NCBI GenBank assembly: GCA_002298965.1
Contig: DBMN01000080.1
Coordinates: 4,176 to 13,378 of the forward strand
Direction of reading: 5' to 3'
Source of the DNA: Rhizobiales bacterium UBA697
Lineage (GTDB): Bacteria > Pseudomonadota > Alphaproteobacteria > Rhizobiales > Ancalomicrobiaceae
Length of the DNA stretch: 9,203 nt
In this document: positions 5,091 through 9,203 of the stretch, one piece after another
Numbering within the stretch: position 1 is the stretch's first letter
Layout: each line of letters starts with the position of its first letter
Notes under the pieces: generated by a model
Told to the model about the DNA's origin: nothing
Seen by the model: the letters and a program-made list of their open reading frames with translations, nothing else
Databases searched by the model: none
Program-made: the position numbers and the translations under genes

Positions 5091-7850
5091 TCACTCCGCC
5101 GGTTCGTCCTGCTTGACGACGGTGCCGTTGGCCTCGAGGCCCGCCAGGATCGCCTCCGGCAGAGCGGGGATCTTGAAGATCCGCACGCCGCAGGCGTTGT
5201 AGACGGCATTGAGGATCGCCGGATGCAGAGCGGTGAGCGGCGCTTCGCCGACACCGGCCGCACCGAAGGGACCGTCGGCCCGCGGGGTCTGGAGATAGAG
5301 GATCTCGATCTCGTCCGGGACGTCCTTCGGATAGGGAATGCCACAGTCACGCAGGGTGGTGTGGGTTTCCAGATCGTCGAAGTCCTCGGTGAGCGCCAGG
5401 CCGATGCCCTGGGCGAGACCACCGTAGATCTGACCGTCGCAGGTCGCCTTGTTGATGACGGTGCCGACGTCGATCGCCGTCGCCAGCTTCACGCAGGTCG
5501 CCTTGCCCGTCTCCATGTCGACTTCGACTTCCGGCAGGAAGACTTCGTACATGTAGATCGGGAAGGGGTTGCCCTGGCCGGTCTCGGCCGAGCAGTCGGT
5601 GCAGGCCGCCGCCACCCACTTGCCGTCGTAGGAGACCGGGATGTTCTCGGCCACCATCTCCTTGTAGGTGCGATAGGTGCCGTCGGCCTTCTTCATGGCG
5701 TTCAGCAGCATCTCCGAGGCGACGCGGATGGCGTTGCCGCAGAAGACGTTCGAGCGGCTGCCGCCGGCCGGACCGCCGTTGGGACCGAACGTGTCGGCCA
5801 TCACCAGCTTGATGTCGTCCTGCTTGGCGCCGGCGACCCGGAGCACTTCGTGCGCCATGGTCTGGGCGGAGAGATCCGCGCCCTGGCCGTGGTCTTCCCA
5901 ACCCGAATGGACGATGTAGCCGTTCGGGGTGATCTCGACGCGCGCCTCGGAGCTGTCCGGACCGTCGAGGCCGCAGCCGTAGATGCCGAGCGAGATGCCG
6001 ACGCCGCGCTTGGTGGCGGTGTTGACCTTGTTGAACGCGGCGCAACGGGCCTTGGCTTCGAGATATCGCGGCCGGATCATGTCGAAGAGCTGCTTGAACA
6101 CCAGCACTTCGGGCTTCTGACCGGTCGGGGTGGTCGAGTTCTCGTTGTAGAGGTTCTTGTAGCGGAACTCGAAGGGATCCTCGCCCATCTTCTCCGCCAG
6201 CATGTCCATGGCGATTTCACCCGCCAGGAAGGCCTGCGGGCTGCCGTAACCACGGAAGGCCGAGCCCCAGGCGTGGTTGGTGGCGACGGTGAGGCCCTTG
6301 CCGCGGATGTTCTCGAGGTGATAGCCGGCGCCGGTGAACTGCGCCTGGCGCAGGGTCACGAGGTCACCGAACTCCGAGTACGGACCGTGGTCGAGCCACC
6401 AGTCGGTCTCCATCGCCGTCAGCTTGCCGTTCTTGTCGCAGGCGAGCTTGATGTTGATGTTGGCCGGGCTGCGCTTGCCGGTATAGGTGATGTTCTGGAA
6501 CTGGTCGTAGACCAGCGACACCGGCTTGCCGGTGACCAGAGCGGCGACGCCGAGCAGCGCCTCCATCGTCGGCGAGAACTTGTAGCCGAAGGTACCGCCG
6601 GTCGGGTTCTGGATGATCCGCAGCTTCTCGGGAGGAATGCCGAGACCGGGGCAGATCATGGCGTGATGGAGATGCACGCCGATCGACTTCGACAGGATGG
6701 TCAGCACGCCGTCGTCGTCGACATAGGCTTCGCCGCAGTCGGGCTCGAGATGCAGATGCGGCTGACGCGAGCAGTAGGTGGTGATGTCGACCACCGCCGC
6801 CGCACTCTCCATGAGCGGCTTGGTGTCGGCGCCCTTGACGACGCCCTGCTCGTAGTAGGCGTTCGGCACGCCGGGATGGATCTCCATCGCATCGGGGGCG
6901 AGCGCCGCGAAGCCGGACATGTAGGCCGGCAGCACTTCGACGTCGACCTTGACCTTGGCGGCCGCCGCGCGGGCATGGGCCTCGGTGTCGGCGGCGACGA
7001 TGGCGATCGCGTCACCGAACTGGAAGATCTTCTCCTTGCACAGGATCGGACGATCCCAGCCGTCGCCCTTGTTGGTCGGGAAGGTGATGAGGCCGGTGAT
7101 GGCGTTCTTGCCGCCGACGTCCTTCCACGTGATGATCCGCTCGACGCCCGGCATCTTCTCGGCTTCCGCCGTGTCGATGTTCTTGATCAGGCCGTGGCTG
7201 ACCTCGGCCTGGACCAGCGCCAGACGCAGCGTGCCTTCCGGCATGCGCAGCGCGATGTCGGCGCCGAAGTCCCAGGTGCCCGTGACCTTGGCGAGCGCCG
7301 AGGGACGGATGGCCTTGGTTCCGACGATCGAACCGTCGGCCTTCGGCTTGTCGAGGATCTGTTCGGCGGTCTTCTCGCCGCGCATCATCGCGGCCGCGTC
7401 CATCACCGCGTCCACCAGCGGCTTGTAACCGGTGCAGCGGCAGAGGTTGCGATTGCGGTTGAACCAGGCGCGGACCTGTTCGCGCGTCGGGTTCACGTTG
7501 TTGTCGAGCAGCACCTTGGCCGACATGATGAAGCCGGGCGTGCAGACGCCGCACTGGGCGCCGCCGTGGGCCATCCAGGCGATCTGCAGCGGGTGCAGGT
7601 TCGACGGGGTGCCGAGGCCTTCGATCGTGGTGATCGCGGCGTTCTCGGCGACCTTCGTCATGGGCAGGGTGCAGGCGCGAACCGGCTTGCCGTCGAGCAC
7701 GACGGTGCAGGATCCGCACTGGCCGTCTTCGCAACACACCTTGCAGCCGGTGAGCAGCATCTGCTCGCGCAGCACGTCCGCGAGGGTCGCGTCGCCTTCG
7801 GCGACGATCCAACGATCGACACCGTTCACGTTGAGAGGAATGCGCTTCAT
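5091..7850 (-). CDS. mop: Molybdopterin-dependent aldehyde oxidoreductase, single-chain Mop type
   Basis: A 919-residue molybdenum hydroxylase that lacks the FAD domain of xanthine dehydrogenase. Residues 1-75 are a plant-type [2Fe-2S] domain with ligands C40, C45, C48 and C60; 76-155 carry the second [2Fe-2S] cluster with C100, C103, C137 and C139. From about 180 the large molybdopterin part follows, with GGTFGYK (418-424), R533 and Y535 in AFRGYG, F425, F494, L497 and the catalytic glutamate E869 in GVGE. From memory of the Desulfovibrio gigas enzyme (907 residues), these match in number and place, and whole segments such as GLITFPTNKGDGWDRPILC agree. It likely oxidises aldehydes in the cytoplasm using water and passes electrons through the Fe-S clusters. 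Start 7850 has AAGGAG seven bases upstream. Cys36 and Cys39 beside cluster ligand C40 are unusual. The codon choice looks more regular than in neighbours, suggesting high expression. Confidence 0.97.
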   Translation of the reverse strand: MKRIPLNVNGVDRWIVAEGDATLADVLREQMLLTGCKVCCEDGQCGSCTVVLDGKPVRACTLPMTKVAENAAITTIEGLGTPSNLHPLQIAWMAHGGAQCGVCTPGFIMSAKVLLDNNVNPTREQVRAWFNRNRNLCRCTGYKPLVDAVMDAAAMMRGEKTAEQILDKPKADGSIVGTKAIRPSALAKVTGTWDFGADIALRMPEGTLRLALVQAEVSHGLIKNIDTAEAEKMPGVERIITWKDVGGKNAITGLITFPTNKGDGWDRPILCKEKIFQFGDAIAIVAADTEAHARAAAAKVKVDVEVLPAYMSGFAALAPDAMEIHPGVPNAYYEQGVVKGADTKPLMESAAAVVDITTYCSRQPHLHLEPDCGEAYVDDDGVLTILSKSIGVHLHHAMICPGLGIPPEKLRIIQNPTGGTFGYKFSPTMEALLGVAALVTGKPVSLVYDQFQNITYTGKRSPANINIKLACDKNGKLTAMETDWWLDHGPYSEFGDLVTLRQAQFTGAGYHLENIRGKGLTVATNHAWGSAFRGYGSPQAFLAGEIAMDMLAEKMGEDPFEFRYKNLYNENSTTPTGQKPEVLVFKQLFDMIRPRYLEAKARCAAFNKVNTATKRGVGISLGIYGCGLDGPDSSEARVEITPNGYIVHSGWEDHGQGADLSAQTMAHEVLRVAGAKQDDIKLVMADTFGPNGGPAGGSRSNVFCGNAIRVASEMLLNAMKKADGTYRTYKEMVAENIPVSYDGKWVAAACTDCSAETGQGNPFPIYMYEVFLPEVEVDMETGKATCVKLATAIDVGTVINKATCDGQIYGGLAQGIGLALTEDFDDLETHTTLRDCGIPYPKDVPDEIEILYLQTPRADGPFGAAGVGEAPLTALHPAILNAVYNACGVRIFKIPALPEAILAGLEANGTVVKQDEPAE

Positions 7851-7946
7851 TTTTCGTCTCCTTCCTGCGGTGAGGCGTCCGTCGCCCACGCCGTAGAGAC
7901 CGATTGGTTTTGGTGTTCTGGGGATTGCCGAATGCGAGTCGGGGTC

Positions 7947-7967
7947 GACGCGGTCGCCCTCCGCGTC
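7947..7967 (-). promoter_or_regulatory. GC-rich stem-loop at the end of xdhC
   Basis: A perfect 7-base inverted repeat (GACGCGG at 7947-7953 and CCGCGTC at 7961-7967) with a 7-base loop overlaps the xdhC stop codon. No U-run follows. It may be an RNA processing or attenuation element in the 115-base xdhC-mop gap, but such repeats are common by chance at this GC content. Confidence 0.3.
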
Positions 7968-8805
7968 ACGAGGCCTCCTTTCTCGTCGCCGCCTGGCCGA
8001 GGTTGCGCATGTTGCGCATGATCGGGCGGACCGCCTCGGCGCCGCGGCGCCAGGCGATCGCTTCGGCGATCACGGAGACGGCGATTTCCGCCGGCGTCTC
8101 CGCACCGATGTCGAGGCCGACCGGGGCATGGACCCGCTCGAAGGCCTCGGCCGGCACGCCCTCGCTCTGCAGCGCGGCGAAGACCGTGAGGACCTTGCGT
8201 TTGGAGCCGATCATGCCGATGTAGCCGGCCTTGGTTCCGACGGCCCATTTCAGGACCTTGCCGTCGAGCTCGTGGCAGCGCGTGGCGATGAAGATCGCCG
8301 AGCGGCTGTCCGGCTCGAGCCCGGCCATGGCGTCGTCGAAGGGTTCGGCGAGAACTTCCCGCGCGCCGGGGAAGCGATCCGTCGTGGCGAACTCCTCGCG
8401 GTCGTCGACGATCACCGTCGACCAGCCCGCCGCCTCCGCCGCCCGCGCCGTGACGACGCCGACGTGGCCGGCGCCGAAGAGGTACATCGTCGGGGTCGGC
8501 AGGATCGGCTCGACGTAGACGTCGAGACTGCCGCCGCACACCATGCCGGTGTCGAGCTTCGGATTGTCGTGCAGCGAGAAGGAGACCATCTGCGGCCGGC
8601 CCTTGGCGATCACCTCGCGGGCGGCGAGGATGACCTCGGCCTCGGCCGGACCACCGCCGACGGTACCGACGATCCGGCCGTCCTCGTGGACGACCATCTT
8701 GGCGTCCGAGGCGGCCGGAATGGATCCCTTGAAGGCGACGATGGTCGCCAGCGCGCAGGCACGGCCCGCGTTTCTCTCGTTGATGAGGTCCTCGTAGACG
8801 TCCAT
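7966..8805 (-). CDS. xdhC: XdhC-family molybdenum cofactor sulfuration/insertion factor
   Basis: A 279-residue protein of the XdhC/CoxI family, which binds molybdenum cofactor, helps exchange an oxo for a sulfido ligand and inserts it into molybdenum hydroxylases. The N-terminal XdhC domain shows ALATIVAFKGSIP (18-30), GTVGGGPAEAEVI (47-59) and GMVCGGSLDVYVEP (87-100) with C90. The Rossmann domain follows with FGAGHVG (110-116), then YIGMIGSKRK (195-204) and HAPVGLDIGAETPAEIAVS (226-244). The GGGPAEA segment lacks the Cys of the common GGCVE variant. Start 8805 was chosen because GGAG lies eight bases upstream; the ATG at 8811 is too close to it, and a longer reading from 8961 adds 52 unconserved residues. 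Being just before mop, it is likely Mop's own maturation factor. Confidence 0.93.
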   Translation of the reverse strand: MDVYEDLINERNAGRACALATIVAFKGSIPAASDAKMVVHEDGRIVGTVGGGPAEAEVILAAREVIAKGRPQMVSFSLHDNPKLDTGMVCGGSLDVYVEPILPTPTMYLFGAGHVGVVTARAAEAAGWSTVIVDDREEFATTDRFPGAREVLAEPFDDAMAGLEPDSRSAIFIATRCHELDGKVLKWAVGTKAGYIGMIGSKRKVLTVFAALQSEGVPAEAFERVHAPVGLDIGAETPAEIAVSVIAEAIAWRRGAEAVRPIMRNMRNLGQAATRKEAS

Positions 8806-9003
8806 CGTCATCGCGCTCCGCTTCTGATCCGGTCCGGCGGCGCGTGCCGAGCCGAGGCCCGGGGCTTCCACGCGCTGCGGACGGCCGGCTGGCGGGACGA
8901 AGGACCCGTCGCGGCCATGGCCGCCGGGGGTCGGTGCGGACGAGAATCCGGCGACCGGCATTTTTCGTCGACGCGCCTCCCTGCGGCCGACGATTCCTTA
9001 TGT

Positions 9004-9016
9004 CGAATCTATCATA
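9004..9016 (-). promoter_or_regulatory. Possible sigma-70 -10 box and start region for the operon
   Basis: TATGAT at 9016-9011 on the minus strand matches TATAAT at five of six positions and sits in the only AT-rich stretch of the region. A start near 9004 would follow. The -35 at the best spacing (16 bases, CTGTCG) is poor, with three of six matches, and overlaps the palindrome, as expected of a regulated promoter. Seen by eye only. Confidence 0.35.
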
Positions 9017-9020
9017 ACGA

Positions 9021-9038
9021 CTGTCGGCTGGCCGACAG
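9021..9038. promoter_or_regulatory. Perfect 8-bp inverted repeat, operator-like
   Basis: CTGTCGGC (9021-9028) and GCCGACAG (9031-9038) are exact inverted copies separated by two bases. The very short spacer suits a dimeric regulator binding site better than an RNA hairpin. It directly precedes the possible -10 box. Alternatively it could be the hairpin of a terminator for the regulator gene upstream, but no U-run follows. Confidence 0.45.
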
Positions 9039-9088
9039 ATACGCAGTCTCCCGGAGAAATCCGAGGCGAACCGCGGTGTTTCGGGCAG

Positions 9089-9105
9089 TCGCCGAGCCCG
9101 TGCCG
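9089..9105 (-). promoter_or_regulatory. Weak sigma-54-like -24/-12 site
   Basis: On the minus strand GGCACG is followed after four bases by CGGC, keeping the GG-N10-GC spacing of sigma-54 promoters (GG at 9104-9103, GC at 9092-9091). The -24 half is good; the -12 half lacks the usual TTGC. It lies 18 bases after the stop of a gene ending in a Fis-type helix-turn-helix, common in sigma-54 activators. In such GC-rich DNA a chance match is quite possible. Confidence 0.25.
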
Positions 9106-9122
9106 GGCCCGGTCGGACGCCG

Positions 9123-9203
9123 TCACCGGCCGTCGAAGAGCCGGCGGTAGAGAGTGGAACGATGGACGCCCAGCCGCGCCGCGGCGCGGGTGACGTTGCC
9201 GCC
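9123..9203 (-). CDS. C-terminus of a regulator with Fis-type helix-turn-helix (partial)
   Basis: Only the last 26 residues and the stop are inside the window; the gene begins beyond the right edge. The end reads GGNVTRAAARLGVHRS followed by TLYRRLFDGR. The pattern 'GNxTxAAxxLGVxRSTLYRRL' is the DNA-binding helix-turn-helix of the Fis family (HTH_8), which usually closes sigma-54-dependent activators such as AcoR- or NtrC-type proteins. Whether a central AAA+ domain is present cannot be seen. It lies on the same strand just upstream of xdhC and mop, so it may control them. Confidence 0.75.
   Translation of the reverse strand, partial: GGNVTRAAARLGVHRSTLYRRLFDGR

Larger units (their letters stand above)
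8806..9122 (-). other. Long intergenic region upstream of xdhC
   Basis: About 317 bases without a supported gene. It contains an AT-rich island at about 8995-9020, the palindrome at 9021-9038, a possible -10 box, a weak sigma-54-like site near 9089-9105 and a perfect 14-base palindrome GCGGCCATGGCCGC at 8911-8924 in the putative leader. An in-frame ATG at 8961 could extend xdhC but encodes low-complexity sequence. This is the most likely place for the cluster's main promoter. Confidence 0.6.

Noticed and set aside
5223..8021. 932-residue open frame on the plus strand
   Set aside because: Antisense shadow of mop, which has full motif support and a proper ribosome binding site.
8835..8848. Second sigma-54-like site near CGTGCC
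   Set aside because: The GC to CC spacing is 8, not 10.
8911..8924. GCGGCCATGGCCGC palindrome as an operator
   Set aside because: Perfect but composed almost wholly of G and C with a restriction-site-like core; expected by chance fairly often in this composition and with no promoter beside it.
8806..8961. 52-residue N-terminal extension of XdhC from the ATG at 8961
   Set aside because: Low-complexity sequence, ribosome binding site 14 bases away, and XdhC proteins normally begin at the MDVYEDL-like segment; kept only as an observation.

Overview
The window is GC-rich bacterial DNA in which every gene I can support reads leftward on the minus strand. The very high GC content and codon style suggest a high-GC proteobacterium, possibly alphaproteobacterial. 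The gene set itself matches a cluster known from Desulfovibrio (the DVU_1551 to DVU_1559 families). The host guess is inference only; the gene families are much better supported.

Layout in transcription order, from right to left. (1) 9203-9123: the last 26 codons of a regulator with a Fis-type helix-turn-helix, cut by the window edge. (2) 9122-8806: a long non-coding stretch with an AT-rich island, a possible -10 box, a perfect palindrome and a weak sigma-54-like site. (3) xdhC, a molybdenum hydroxylase maturation factor. (4) mop, a 919-residue single-chain aldehyde oxidoreductase with two [2Fe-2S] clusters and a molybdopterin domain, closely resembling the Desulfovibrio gigas enzyme. (5) A 122-base gap with two tandem stem-loops. 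(6) A 781-residue iron-sulfur protein that combines a GltD-like flavin fold, a [4Fe-4S] dicluster segment and two heterodisulfide-reductase-type CCG motifs. (7) A 67-residue protein with two CxxC pairs. (8) A class I methyltransferase. (9) A C-GCAxxG-C-C cysteine-rich protein. (10) A MobA/MocA-like nucleotidyltransferase fused to an HD domain. (11) The first 32 codons of what looks like a radical SAM protein, cut by the left edge.

Genes 6 to 11 are joined by start/stop overlaps (GTGA, TGATG, then three ATGA), so they form one translationally coupled unit. Mop probably oxidises an aldehyde or N-heterocycle. The nucleotidyltransferase and XdhC probably build and sulfurate its cofactor. The dicluster/CCG protein and the small cysteine proteins are good candidates for its electron-transfer or redox partners. 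The joint role of the methyltransferase, the C-GCAxxG-C-C protein and the radical SAM protein is not established. That sub-module is the most interesting part of the window: it could make an unusual cofactor or sulfur/selenium modification dedicated to Mop, but this is inference.

No tRNA, rRNA, CRISPR array, insertion sequence or phage gene was seen. Long plus-strand open frames are shadows of the minus-strand genes.
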